Shown: positions 1 to 9,647 of the stretch, in pieces | Layout of the letters: the number at the start of each line of letters is the position of its first letter | How positions within the stretch are numbered: position 1 is the first letter of the stretch | From: Roridomyces roridus | Taxonomy: Eukaryota; Basidiomycota; Agaricomycetes; Agaricales; Mycenaceae | Direction of reading: 5' to 3' | DNA length: 64,000 nt | Assembly: GCA_029378245.1 (NCBI GenBank) | Contig: JARKIF010000016.1 | Coordinates: forward strand, 1 to 64,000 | Position numbers and translations under genes: made by a program | The notes under the pieces: generated by a model | Database searches by the model: none | What the model saw: the letters and a program-made list of their open reading frames with translations, nothing else | What the model was told of the DNA's origin: nothing

Positions 1-771
1 GCTCGAGGATCGCTTTCCGCCCAGGAGCGTGCGGGTCGTTCTATTGGAGTTTTTTCCGGGGAGACTCTCCGAGCTCTGCACCGCGCCCTCATGACGAGCA
101 CTGCGACTCGGAGCGGGATCTACACTTCATTTGTCTGTGACGAGCACAAGAACGCATTTGGACACAGTGCGTTTGGCGGATCCTCATCTTCATTCTCATT
201 CTTACCGGCGTCGCGCATACCGACCTCATGGACAGAAATGTCCTCCCGAAGGAGGCCCAGCCGTCGCGCACGTCATTCTGTAATTCTACGGAGTGCGCGC
301 TCCAACATAGTCTCTCCACCGAGTCATTGATCACTCAGGTCGCTACAGTCCGGCGGCGAGCCTGTCGACTATTCGAAGCTGACCCGGCAGCAAATCGATT
401 CGCTCCCCATCGCAGTGATCGATTTCGGATGTATTCGTTTGGTGGAAAACGAGGTCAAGAGGATGAATGCGACGCTACATGCACTTGCCAAGCATTTTGG
501 AACGGACGAGACTGTTGGGGAACACGAAATCACCGCAGAGCAACTCGAGAATGATTCAAGGCCAGATTCGGTCGCACGCAAGGACGAATTTCACGCATCC
601 TGGCACTGGTCTAAATGGCTTCCCAGCACTTACCATTATCTGCTGTTGAGGCGCAGGAAATTGCAGACACGTGTCGTCACTGATTCACTCCTTCCATTTT
701 CATGGGGATTATTTGACGACGGAAGATCGGGAGCCCTCGATGGACGAGACTTTGATACTTACTTTGCTTAG
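1..771 (+). pseudogene. Kinase-like family A, copy A1 (5'-truncated by window edge, degenerate)
   Basis: The DNA aligns along its length with the catalytic half of A2 and A3, including the stretch for the HxDLxxRN loop (about 210-240), the I-D-F-G segment (about 412-425) and the C-terminal W-x-W-S-K-W-L-P-S-T block (about 600-630). These parts sit in different reading frames, because several small deletions occur around 60-200 and 330-400 relative to the paralogues, so no continuous protein can be read. The 5' part lies outside the window. It faces N1 tail to tail. I infer a decayed kinase-like gene. A real gene with unusual introns is unlikely, because the frame changes fall inside conserved blocks and lack splice signals. 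Confidence 0.8.
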
Positions 772-973
772 ATGCGTCAATACAACTTGAAGCGCTTGCA
801 CAGATCACGGACTACGAGGGAGAACAGTGAAATATGCCAGGTATACATGCCTCGGCTCTTGACTATCCGCACGACGATCTCAGACTCCGGTTCAAATCAT
901 GATTGTATTGCTGAGTATACTGGCAACCACTACCCGCTCACGTCTCGCACGCTCTGCGGCTCTCCTACGTCGA

Positions 974-1919
974 CTAAACCCCCACATGCGGCAAAAACGG
1001 ACCTGGCATTGCACTCTTGATCTTTCCGTCCAATCTCTTCACTGCCTGCAAGAATGCCGCTATCACCATCTTGTGGAAAGTGAGCGCATCGGAACCGGCC
1101 GCGCTCCCGGCTGTATACAGAACTTCCGGGAAACTATTTTCATCGACATCGTCGTCGTTCCATGGAAGACCGTTGGGCTCCATATCGAGGCACATCATAT
1201 TTCCCCAATCGCATGCCAGCACGTAAGGTGTGTCGTAGGCGCTGTGGTATTTGACAAGCTGTTTCAGGAGAACTGTGGCGTTTTCACCCAATTGGACGCC
1301 GTCCGCAATTTTCTGTTCAATCGCCGCCTCCAACGCATCCTCTGGGGAAGAAATTGGCAGTATCGCCGGGTCCCAGTCGGTGTCAATGCGTATAGCACCC
1401 CTGGAATATGATCAGTACGGCGTGTTTCATTATAAAGTGCCAAACTCACCAGTTCTTCAACTCCAGCGCGAGAACATCAACACTTTTGACCTTCCATAGA
1501 ACATCCACAACGGAGGAGTGCTCTTTGGAGCGAGTGAAGCAGAAGAACTGCGAGTCGTCCTGGATCAGCCGCTTCCGCACCAGATAGCGGGCCAAAATCT
1601 GGTTGACAGTGTGTAGAAGGTAGAGGCTGATAGCTCTCTCGACATCTCCCTCTCTTTCTATCTCATGAGACGCCTCCACCATGATCGGGTCGACCTTTTG
1701 GTCTAGGACCTGCTGAAGGTTCGGGTCATCAAGAACCCGGAGGAAGGAATCGTCGTCCATGCGGATCAAGAAATCTGGCGCAGTTTGCTCTGCTGTAGAA
1801 CTGCTACTGGGCTGGAGCGGCCAATACGGCGGTGATTTTCTAGGCAAGATCGGCATTGCTGATTCAAGTAGTTCCCGTGGATCGTCTGGGAGAAGCATGT
1901 GTCGCGATTGGGAGGTCAT
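974..1919 (-). CDS. N1: PD-(D/E)XK nuclease-like protein, 298 aa, two exons
   Basis: Exon 1 is 1919-1450 and exon 2 is 1400-974; the intron runs GTGAGT to ATTCCAG. The joined frame is 298 codons. Visible nuclease-type residues are an acidic helix E-G-D-V-E-R-A, then D139, then E153-L-K155 (D-x13-E-x-K), then Q204-L-V-K-Y208 (QxxxY). This order matches RecB/lambda-exonuclease-like members of the PD-(D/E)XK superfamily. The intron lies in phase 2, one codon after the ExK motif plus one residue, at the same position as in N2 and N3. The start at 1919 is chosen because the following M-L-L-P-D-D-P-R matches the N-terminus of N2; an ATG at 1976 is also in frame. It is divergent from A2 with 651 bp between starts. 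Substrate and role are unknown; nuclease activity is inferred from motifs only. Confidence 0.85.
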
Positions 1920-2570
1920 CGTATAGGCAGTTGCAAATGGAAGATGGGAGTGTTGAACACCGAGTCGTTCAGTCACGTATCGCAGGCTTTAATAGCTAAC
2001 AGAGACAAAAGCCAACCAGTTTGGGAACAATTGGATACGAAGAACAATAGCGGTTTCTTTGATGTGCATACTTGTTGCATTTGTGCGCGCCACCCGGCGA
2101 CTCGGTGTAATGAGAATCATTGGTCGCTATCCGATTGTTGCGATGAGCATCTCGTACAACCTCACTTTTGTGTAGGGAGGCACAAATCCCCGATTGGTTC
2201 GCTACCTTGTATTTTTCTCCGCCGTGCGGTGACATCGCGCGACTCCTTGTAACTCCTTGCCACGGAGCGGCGACTTGCTATTGTTGATCATGAGTGCTGA
2301 GTCCGAATGAACAACATGCCTAATACGTGAGAACCCTGGGGAAGCCAGCTGGCGGGAGTTGAGTGTGCGATGTGAATGGTGCGTTGCAAGGTGCGCTGAC
2401 ACTAAAATTGTGATTTAATTCGGTCATCTAAACACGTGATCGTATCAATCTCTCTCTTCTCCCACCTCGTCAAACCAGCTCAGCACGAGCATCAGACTCT
2501 CAAACTCGACCAGGTACGTCAAAGGACATGTCTCTCAACTGAACATTGTTCTGATTCAGTTCATCCAGCC
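1920..2570. promoter_or_regulatory. Shared upstream region of the divergent N1/A2 pair
   Basis: This 651 bp region lies between two start codons on opposite strands. It contains CACGTGATCGT (2433-2443), which has an E-box core and is also found upstream of A3 and A4, followed by a CT-rich stretch (2449-2465). A probable 5' UTR intron of A2 spans 2514-2559 (GTACGT to CTGATTCAG). I see no coding signal in it. Bidirectional promoter function is inferred from layout. Confidence 0.6.
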
Positions 2571-3713
2571 ATGCCGCCGGTCCCTCTCCCCGATCCGTCG
2601 ACACAATATCACGAAGGCGCTGCCTTCGAGCTATATCCTGATGTGGCACCCAATCCCACGGCTGGCAAACCGGGAAACCTCAAATTTACACAAGCTGACC
2701 GTGAAATCGAGGCTCAGCCCAACGGTCGTCTCAAACACTGTGCTCAATACACTGTGCCACCTCATGCACAATATCCGAGTCACCGCATCACTTTGCGGAA
2801 GGGCCTGTCTGTCGGCCTCTCGCACTTGCGATTCGCCCAAGTCTGGATGGTCGAATGCGAGGGGCGGATCATGGTGGCTCGCTTCTACGATCCCTTGTAT
2901 GTCTCCGACGACACGGGAGCATACGATATCTTCAGGCAGAGTAACGAGCGTGTGGGTACCGAGGTGGCTGCGTATACAGCTTTAACAAAGCTCCAAGGCA
3001 CCCTCGTCCCTCGCTTCGTTGGCTATTTCTTAGCCATGGTCCCAGCTCTCGGGCTCGAGGATCACTTTCCGCCAAGGAGCGCACAGGTCGTCCTCTTGGA
3101 GTTTCTCCCCGGGGATACTCTTCGCGCTCTTGGGCCTGGACCTCATGATGGGCAGGAGGAGGACGAGAACGAGGACTGGAACCCGAAGTGGAACACACGC
3201 TTCACTTTCGTCTGCGACGAACACAAGAACGCCATTTTGGACGCAGTGCTTCTGGCGAATCACCTTCTCATTCTTCGTGGTATTCAACATAGCGACCTCA
3301 TGGACAGAAATGTTCTCCTTAAGGAGACCCCACCGTCATCCTCGGCATTCTGTTCTTCCCCGGAGTGCGCGCTGCAACACAGTCTCTCCACCGAATCACT
3401 CATCCAAAAGCTCGAATCCCAGTCTGACGGCCAGCCCGTTGACTATTCGAAGCTAACACCGCAGCAAATCGATTCGCTCCCCATTGCAGTTATCGATTTC
3501 GGATCTGTCCGTCTGGTGGAATACGAGGTCAAGAGGTTGAGCAAATCCCTAAATGCACTCTCCAAGCGTTACGGAGCCGGCCGTGATCACACACTCACCG
3601 CAAAGCATTTCGAGAACGCTTCCAGGCCAGATTCAGTTTCCTGGAAGGACAAATTTTATGAATCCTGGCGCTGGTCTAAATGGCTTCCTAGTACTCACGA
3701 CTATTTATCTTGA
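2571..3713 (+). CDS. A2: kinase-like family A protein, 380 aa, the only intact A copy
   Basis: A single uninterrupted coding exon; the start M-P-P-V-P-L-P-D-P-S-T follows a probable 5' UTR intron. The same L-P-D-P-S-T-Q-Y block begins A3 and A4, which supports this start. The fold markers of a protein-kinase/APH-type domain are visible. They are V-A-R104-F-Y-D-P-L-Y, where R sits where the beta-3 lysine is expected, then the catalytic loop H240-S-D242-L-M-D-R-N247, then I-D309-F-G311. The protein ends in S-W-R-W-S-K-W-L-P-S-T. It belongs with the expanded, poorly described kinase-like families of Agaricomycetes; the substrate is unknown. Its start faces N1. It is tail to tail with B1, with 282 bp between the stops. 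Whether it is an active kinase is uncertain because of the lysine replacement. Confidence 0.85.
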   Translation: MPPVPLPDPSTQYHEGAAFELYPDVAPNPTAGKPGNLKFTQADREIEAQPNGRLKHCAQYTVPPHAQYPSHRITLRKGLSVGLSHLRFAQVWMVECEGRIMVARFYDPLYVSDDTGAYDIFRQSNERVGTEVAAYTALTKLQGTLVPRFVGYFLAMVPALGLEDHFPPRSAQVVLLEFLPGDTLRALGPGPHDGQEEDENEDWNPKWNTRFTFVCDEHKNAILDAVLLANHLLILRGIQHSDLMDRNVLLKETPPSSSAFCSSPECALQHSLSTESLIQKLESQSDGQPVDYSKLTPQQIDSLPIAVIDFGSVRLVEYEVKRLSKSLNALSKRYGAGRDHTLTAKHFENASRPDSVSWKDKFYESWRWSKWLPSTHDYLS

Positions 3714-3995
3714 CCCAAGGGAGTGGCGAGATCCTGCGATACATCCTGGCTGGGATAGTACTTTTAATCATATTATGGATGCACGATCTTCACTGAACGA
3801 TTGAATCGAATACTAGGGAGTACTTAGTAGGGCAAATTCTATCGCCTGAGATCCACTCTGTGTGTGGCTTTTTTGATCGCTGTCTCATCGTTTCAAACTT
3901 CAAAAGTCGAAAGCTCCGAGAGCGATCCGATTTTGAACTGCAGTGATTTCGGAAACATTTATTAGACAAATGTGCGAACATACAGGCCACTAGGG
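3714..3995. other. Convergent intergenic region A2/B1
   Basis: This 282 bp region holds the 3' ends of the convergent A2 and B1 transcripts. It is moderately AT-rich with no open frame of note and no repeat that I can see. Confidence 0.5.
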
Positions 3996-5009
3996 CTACG
4001 AGAACCAATACTTAGAGAACCACCCGGGTCCATTCTCGAGGAGGTCATAATCGCCGTCGGCATTTGGCGGCAAATACCACTTGGGACCAATGTCCACATG
4101 TTCAAAGTCGATGATGGCGATAGGTGAGGGTATGGTCGGGTGAAGCTCCCGTAAAAGCGTCGCCGGCGTCTGCCAGCGTAGCTTGCACGATAAATCGTGG
4201 CAAAAGGGCTCCTTTGAAGGTGGCCCCACCTTGAGAATTGTGTTCCTCTCGGCGAGGTCCTGGTGCCAAATCTGACGGCGTGCCAACTCGCGATCCGCGA
4301 TGCAACCGCTGCGTCGTACGGCCGCCCTGTGAGAAGCGCAGATAGACCACTCGGAGCTGTGGCGGAGATCTTCGCCCGGAATGTACTGCAAGAGTGTGAC
4401 GAACACGCTTCTCTTCTCGGGGATGGGAACCGAGGGCGGCTGTGGTGTGGGGTGTGCCCAACGGGTGGGGGGATAGTCCTCCGGAATGGTGTCGATAATG
4501 GTTAGGAAGCACCCGATGTACCGCGGGACGAGGTTGCCTTGCAAATCTTTAAGCAACTCGTATGACTTGTACTCCTTGACCAGTGACCTCGCGCAAAAGA
4601 GGAAGATGTCATAGAACCCGTCGTCCTCGACATACAACGGGTCGTAGATGCGCGCGACGTACGTTTGGTCTCCGGATTGCACTTTCCACACTTCAGGAAA
4701 GGGCGGGTCCTTCTCCCGACTGGCCGCGGTCAGTGGCTCTATGAGCTTTATCTGGAGAGTAGCGGATCCGGGCAGCGGTGTGACAAAGTGGTTTCCGCAA
4801 TTGCTCAAGCGACCATAGAGGTTTCGTTCGAGAGCCATGCCTTTGGCATCGAGCATGTTTTCTCTGTGCTCTGCGAGAGTGGCGCTTTCGAGAGGAGGCG
4901 GGTGCTCGTGCAGTGTTAATATCCTATCTTTCTGGTAGGTGTTGGACGCTGGTGGCACCGGTGGCACCCGCATGAACATCGTATCAGGGTCCGCTCTTTC
5001 GAAGTCCAT
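3996..5009 (-). CDS. B1: kinase-like family B protein, 337 aa
   Basis: One exon, 337 codons, the same length as B2 (8164-9177) and close to it in sequence along the whole length. Kinase-type markers are V-A-R120-I-Y-D-P-L-Y (Arg at the beta-3 Lys position, as in family A), the loop H249-Q-D251-L-A-E-R-N256, and I-I-D301-F-E303, where the DFG glycine is replaced by Glu. The N-terminus carries a proline-rich P-P-V-P-P-A-S-N-T-Y block. Families A and B share Y-D-P-L-Y-V and G-N/T-L-V-P-R-F/Y but diverge elsewhere. The gene is divergent from N2 (431 bp between starts) and convergent with A2. The catalytic Asp and Asn are kept, so phosphotransfer or ATP binding is possible. The substrate is not known. 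Confidence 0.85.
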   Translation of the reverse strand: MDFERADPDTMFMRVPPVPPASNTYQKDRILTLHEHPPPLESATLAEHRENMLDAKGMALERNLYGRLSNCGNHFVTPLPGSATLQIKLIEPLTAASREKDPPFPEVWKVQSGDQTYVARIYDPLYVEDDGFYDIFLFCARSLVKEYKSYELLKDLQGNLVPRYIGCFLTIIDTIPEDYPPTRWAHPTPQPPSVPIPEKRSVFVTLLQYIPGEDLRHSSEWSICASHRAAVRRSGCIADRELARRQIWHQDLAERNTILKVGPPSKEPFCHDLSCKLRWQTPATLLRELHPTIPSPIAIIDFEHVDIGPKWYLPPNADGDYDLLENGPGWFSKYWFS

Positions 5010-5440
5010 ATCTTCCTCGCAAGCGCGTCAGATGGCAGGTTTCCTCTCCAAGGCTGAAGAACTTACGGGTGAGAATCGTCTGAATCTCAGTTGTTCGGCG
5101 TGGCGTCTGTGTGGATGTTGTTGTGTACAGACGTGCGTCGTGCGAAGATGATCACTGTACTACATACGTGCCGTAAAGCATTCCCTTGAATCAACCTTCG
5201 AACAATAGAGCACTCAACTTGGAACAATTGTGTCTTCTTCTCGATAAGCGACAAGTTCGGCGTTTCAGTTTTTCTGCATGGCTTGTTCTCAATCCAACCT
5301 TACAATAACGTCCAATCCTGTTAGTTCCAGGTTATCGTGCGGCGGTGAAGGCTGGAGATCCGTACTCTTTCGTGGGCGACCAAGAGCATGTATAAAAGGT
5401 GCTGCACACGGTGAGGCTCCCAGTAGAGGCACCTCCTCAG
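5010..5440. promoter_or_regulatory. Shared upstream region of the divergent B1/N2 pair, TATA box for N2
   Basis: 431 bp between opposite start codons. A TATA box (TATAAAA, 5391-5397) lies 44 bp before the N2 ATG; the equivalent box occurs 40 bp before the N3 ATG. The stretches around 5220-5400 and 9380-9610 look related (GGAACAATTG-like, CTTCTCGATA/GCGC and GTGCGGCGG blocks), so the two B/N promoters probably came from one duplication. Confidence 0.6.
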
Positions 5441-6338
5441 ATGAAGACCATCACCGGCAGAGACCTCCTCAAACCTGATCCGCGCATACGCCCGGACGCA
5501 CGACTGCCTGGGAAGGGCACCGGGGAGGACATCGGCTACAGCAGCAGCTCAACAGCACTCGAGCCCATTCCTGTCGGCCTTTTGCGGCTCGATATGAGTC
5601 GTTTCGGGGCCCTGCTCGACAAGGAAGCTATGCAAACCGTGCTCGACAAAAGTTACCCTGATATCACCCTCGAGCGGACGCACCACCTCAATCTCGAAGG
5701 CGACATAGAACGTGCCTTAAACCTCTATATAGTCCACCCCGTGAACCTCATGTTTGAGGACTATCTTGACCGTGAGGGTGCGCCCAAACGGCGCATCTTG
5801 ACTTGCAAATCTCAAGTGACGGACAAACACAAGGGCTCTGTGCGGGTGGATATGGTCTGGTTCGTCGACAAGAAGGCAATCCTTGCGATGGAGGTCAAAA
5901 GAAGGTATGCATGTTTTCTGACCTCACGGCGGGGCGCTCACCCATGCGAACAGTCGTGCCATCCGCATGCATGAGTGGAGGGCTGCTCTGCCACCGGGCT
6001 ATACCTTGCAACAGCAAGAACAACGGCTACATGCCTTGGTGCAAACTGAGCGAGCGTCGGCTGCGCAGCGGGGAATCCATGATTTCAAATCTCTGATTTG
6101 TGGAAACGCGGAGAAAATCATGAGGCAAGTTCACAAGTATTTCAGACGTTACGATGCTCCGAATGCCCTCGTCTTTGACTGGAGCCACATGATTCTCCTG
6201 GATTTGAAACCGGGGGACACGACCATTCCACAGATTCACCCAGCAGATGGCGACGTGGACTGGACTTTCCGCAAGCTCCTCTTGGTTGCGCTGCTTGACG
6301 GACTGACCAGAGTCTGGAAGGATGAGGACGAGGCCTGA
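5441..6338 (+). CDS. N2: PD-(D/E)XK nuclease-like protein, 282 aa, two exons
   Basis: Exon 1 is 5441-5904 and exon 2 is 5954-6338; the 49-nt intron has a GTATGC donor and an acceptor ending CGAACAG. The joined protein is 282 aa, exactly as long as N3. The nuclease-type residues are E-G-D-I-E-R-A-L, D137, E151-V-K153 and Q213-V-H-K-Y217. The intron follows the ExK motif in phase 2 as in N1 and N3. After the splice a conserved A-I-R-x(3)-E-W-x(2)-A-L-P-P segment follows. No signal peptide or membrane segment is seen, so the protein is probably intracellular. It is divergent from B1. From position 5841 onward the gene is duplicated at 10,741 (N4). The biochemical role is inferred from motifs; DNA or RNA as target cannot be decided. 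Confidence 0.87.
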
Positions 6339-6770
6339 TAATCGCAGAAAGCAATGGCGGTCAATTGTCAGCAGCGGATTGGGCTCGGGAAATGCACAAG
6401 AAATATAACAGAATTTTTTTTGTAGAAAATGCAACGAAAATGTCGACGAACGGGGAATTTGATTTGTCAGCTTGTGAAAATCGAGAGGGAAAACGCGAGA
6501 AGAATGAATCAAATCTGCGATGATCGTGTGTCCGTGCTGTTCAAGCAGGTGACCGCTTTTATCACGCATAGATTATGCAACTACAAGCACGTGATCGTCA
6601 TCCAACTCGCTCTCTCTCCTTCTCTCTCTCTTCAACTCGTTGTAGTCACTTGTCAACTCTCTCTCTCTCGTGTCAGAGCAACTCAGACTCAGACTCTCAA
6701 AGTGGACCAGGTCGGAGGAACCACAAACTTCTGGCCGTGTTTGAGCCAGTTGTCTAGGTTGCAGGCACCG
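6339..6770 (+). promoter_or_regulatory. N2-A3 intergenic region with conserved motif and 5' UTR intron of A3
   Basis: 432 bp, almost identical to 11,850-12,130 plus 13,300-13,424 in the duplicated block. It holds CACGTGATCGT at 6588-6598, then a long CT-rich tract (about 6605-6670). A probable 47-nt 5' UTR intron at 6711-6757 (GTCGGA to GTCTAG) is placed as in A2. Confidence 0.55.
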
Positions 6771-7945
6771 ATGTCCGAACTCATTCCTCTCCCCGATCCG
6801 TCGACACAATATGGCGTAGGCGCCGCATTCGAGCTATTCGCACATGTGGCACCCCCTCCTAAAGAGGACGGCTCTGGACGCGTGAAGTTCACAAAGGCTG
6901 ACTGTGTGGCAGTTGAGTCTCAGCCTGACGGTCGTCTCCAACACTGTTCTCAATACACGGTGCAACCCCACTCAAAATATCCTTCACACCAAATCATTCT
7001 GCGGAAGGGCCTTTCTATTGGCCTGTCGCACCTGCGATTTGCTCAAGTGTGGATGGTCGAATGCGACGGGCGGACTATGGTCGCTCGGTTCTACGATCCA
7101 TTGTATGTCTTCGACGACACGGGAGCATACGACATCTTTCTGCAGACTAGGGAGCGGGTGGGCACCGAGGTGGCGGCCTATACAGCTCTCTCCAGGTTCC
7201 AGGGCTCCCTCATCCCTCGCTTCGTCGGCTGTTTCCTGGCCATGGTCTCGGCTCCACCCGGGCTCGAGGATCGCTTTCCGCCCAGGAGCGTAGAGATCGT
7301 TCTATTGGAGTTTTTCCCTGGGGAGAGTCTTCGCGCTCTTGGGGCGGGTCAAGATGAGAAGGACGAGGACGAGGACTGCGACCCGCAGCGGGACATACAC
7401 TTTACTTTCGTCTGCGACGAACACAAGACCGCAATTTTGGACGCAGTGCGTCTAGCGGATCACCTTTTCATTCTCAGTGGTGTTCATCATATCGACCTCA
7501 AGGACAGAAATGTCCTCCTCAAGGAGACTCTCCCTTCGCACACGGCATTTTGTTCCTCTGCGGAGTGCGCGCTGCAACACAGGCTTTCCGCCGAATCGTT
7601 GATCACTCAGCTCGCATCCCAGTCCGGCGGCGAGCCCGTCGAGTCGTCGACTATTCGGTGTTGACTCGGCAGCAAATTGATTCGATCCCCGTCGCAGTCA
7701 TTGATTTTGGATCTGTTCATCTGGTGGAACACGAGATCAAGAGGCTGAACAAAATGGTAACTGCGTTTGTCGAACGTTTTGCCAGCGATGGTGAACACGC
7801 GCCCCTTGAACCCACAATCACTGCAGCGCGTCTCGAGAATAATTCCAGGCCAGATTCAGAGGCGTGCCAGGAGAAGTTTCACAGATCCTGGCGATGGTCG
7901 AAATGGCTCCCTAGCACTCACGACTATCTTATGTCGAACAGGTGA
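6771..7945 (+). pseudogene. A3: kinase-like family A gene with an 8-bp frameshifting insertion
   Basis: Starts M-S-E-L-I-P-L-P-D-P-S-T and reads without a stop through the kinase loop (H-I-D-L-K-D-R-N at about 7490-7515). At 7643-7650 eight extra bases are present relative to A2 and A4, and the frame then ends at 7664. The rest, including I-D-F-G-S and the terminal R-W-S-K-W-L-P-S-T block, continues in another frame to 7945. If translated it would lose the DFG segment and C-lobe. The extra eight bases nearly repeat the preceding eight (CCCGTCGA then GTCGTCGA), which resembles a transposon excision footprint. The gene lies downstream of N2 on the same strand and is convergent with B2. It is not divergently paired with a nuclease gene. 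Confidence 0.8.
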
Positions 7946-8163
7946 GGAGCCTTTGATGGGAGTGGCACCATTTTTTTTTTTGCAATATGTGCTTTGTACT
8001 TCACCAGTAATAATGATCCGATCCAAATCTATAGCGGGAGTGCTCCGTACCTTCTACCCTATTCCACATTTTTGTCGCTCTCATTCTCATGTTGAATCTC
8101 GCTGATTCGATTTTGGAAAGTGTTTAAGTCGCCCAAAAAAAAATGCAAACAAACGACGTGGCA

Positions 8164-9177
8164 CTACGAGAACCAGTACTTGGACAACCACCGTGGTCCT
8201 TTCTCGTTGAGATCATAATCGCCGTCGGCGTTTGGCGGCGGACAATTTTTGCCTATGTCTGTATCCTCCATGTCTATGATGGTGATTGGGGAGGGTATGC
8301 TCGGATGAAGTTCGCGTAAAAGCGTCGTGGGCGTCTGCCAGCGTAGCTTGCACGATACATCGTCGCAGAAAGGCTCCTGCGAAGGTGACCCGGCCTTGAG
8401 AATCGTGTTCCTCTCGGCGAGGTCGTAGTGCCAAATGCGGCGGCGAAGAAACTCGCGCCCCGCGATACAGGCACTGCGCCGTATGACCGCTTTGTGAGGA
8501 GCGCAGATAGACCACTCGGAGCTGTGGCGAAGATCTTCGCCCGGGATGTACTGCAAGAGAGTGACGAAGACGCTTCGCTTCTCGGGGATGGGTACGGAGG
8601 GCGGCAGTGGCGTGCGATGCATCCAACGGATGGAAGGATAGTCCTCCGGAACGGTGTCGATAATGCTCAAGAAGCATCCGATGTACCGCGGGACGAGATT
8701 GCCTTGCACATCTTTGAGCAACTCGTATGCCTTGTACTCGTTGACCAGAGACCGTGCGCAAAAGAGGAAAATATCATAGAATCCCTCGTCGTCCTCGACA
8801 TACAAGGGGTCGTAGATGCGCGCGACGTACGTTTGCTCTCCGCATTGCACTTTCCACACTTCAGGAAAGGGCGGGTCCTTGTGGCGACTGGCAGTGGACA
8901 GCGGCTCGACGAGCTTTATTTGGAGAGTAGTGGATCCGGGCAGCGGAGCGACAAAATGGTTGCCGCAATTGCTGAGGCGACCGTGGAGCTTTCGTTCGAG
9001 AATCATGCCCTTGGCATCGAGCATGTTTTCTCTTTGCTCTGCGAGGGCAGCGCTGTCGAAAGGAGGCGGGTGTTCATGGAGTGTAAAAATCCTATTTTCC
9101 CGGTACGTATTGGACGCCGGTGGCACCGGTGGCACCGGCAGGAACATTGTAGTGAGATCTGCTCTGTCGTAGTCCAT
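8164..9177 (-). CDS. B2: kinase-like family B protein, 337 aa
   Basis: A full-length paralogue of B1 (same 337-codon length, conserved throughout). It carries the V-A-R-I-Y-D-P-L-Y segment, the loop H-Y-D-L-A-E-R-N and I-I-D-M-E in place of D-F-G, so both Phe and Gly of that motif are changed. The catalytic loop Asp and Asn are intact. It ends S-K-Y-W-F-S like B1. It is divergent from N3 (470 bp between starts) and convergent with A3 (218 bp between stops). A role together with the neighbouring nuclease-like protein is inferred from the repeated arrangement; the biochemical function is unknown. Confidence 0.85.
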   Translation of the reverse strand: MDYDRADLTTMFLPVPPVPPASNTYRENRIFTLHEHPPPFDSAALAEQRENMLDAKGMILERKLHGRLSNCGNHFVAPLPGSTTLQIKLVEPLSTASRHKDPPFPEVWKVQCGEQTYVARIYDPLYVEDDEGFYDIFLFCARSLVNEYKAYELLKDVQGNLVPRYIGCFLSIIDTVPEDYPSIRWMHRTPLPPSVPIPEKRSVFVTLLQYIPGEDLRHSSEWSICAPHKAVIRRSACIAGREFLRRRIWHYDLAERNTILKAGSPSQEPFCDDVSCKLRWQTPTTLLRELHPSIPSPITIIDMEDTDIGKNCPPPNADGDYDLNEKGPRWLSKYWFS

Positions 9178-9647
9178 ACCTGCCTCGCAAGTATGTCAGG
9201 GTGGTTGCTTATTCAAGGCTGAAGAAATTACTACAGATAAATAATCTTCTGGAATCGTTCGTGGCGTCTTGTGCGGATGGTGGTCAAGCTCAAGTGCGTT
9301 GTTATGTAAAGACGCAACGAACATGATCTGATGTTCCCGATTTCCGTTTGGGTGCCACGATCCCTTGAATCTGGAACAATGGAGGGATCAATTTGGAACA
9401 GCTAGGCTGTTCTTCTCGATGCGCAAAGAAGTTCGCGGCGCTTCGGTTTTTCTGTTTGACTTGTTCTTTATCCGGACTACAATAACATTGATGTTGGTTG
9501 AACGTCTATTGTGCGGCGGCGGAAGACCGAGATCCGTACTCTGTCATCCGTGGCAGCGAACCTTTGTAACCTGTGCACGGAATCGGACATAGCTCGTTGC
9601 CTATAAAAGTGCTGCCCCGTGTTCCTCAGTAAACACCCACTGCCAAG
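9178..9647. promoter_or_regulatory. Shared upstream region of the divergent B2/N3 pair, TATA box for N3
   Basis: 470 bp between opposite starts, with TATAAAA at 9602-9608, 40 bp before the N3 ATG. It shares blocks with the B1/N2 intergenic region. No coding signal is seen. Confidence 0.6.

Noticed and set aside
7637..7653. An intron explaining the frame change in A3
   Set aside because: The extra segment is 8 bp, lacks usable GT..AG ends of realistic spacing, and is absent from A2 and A4.
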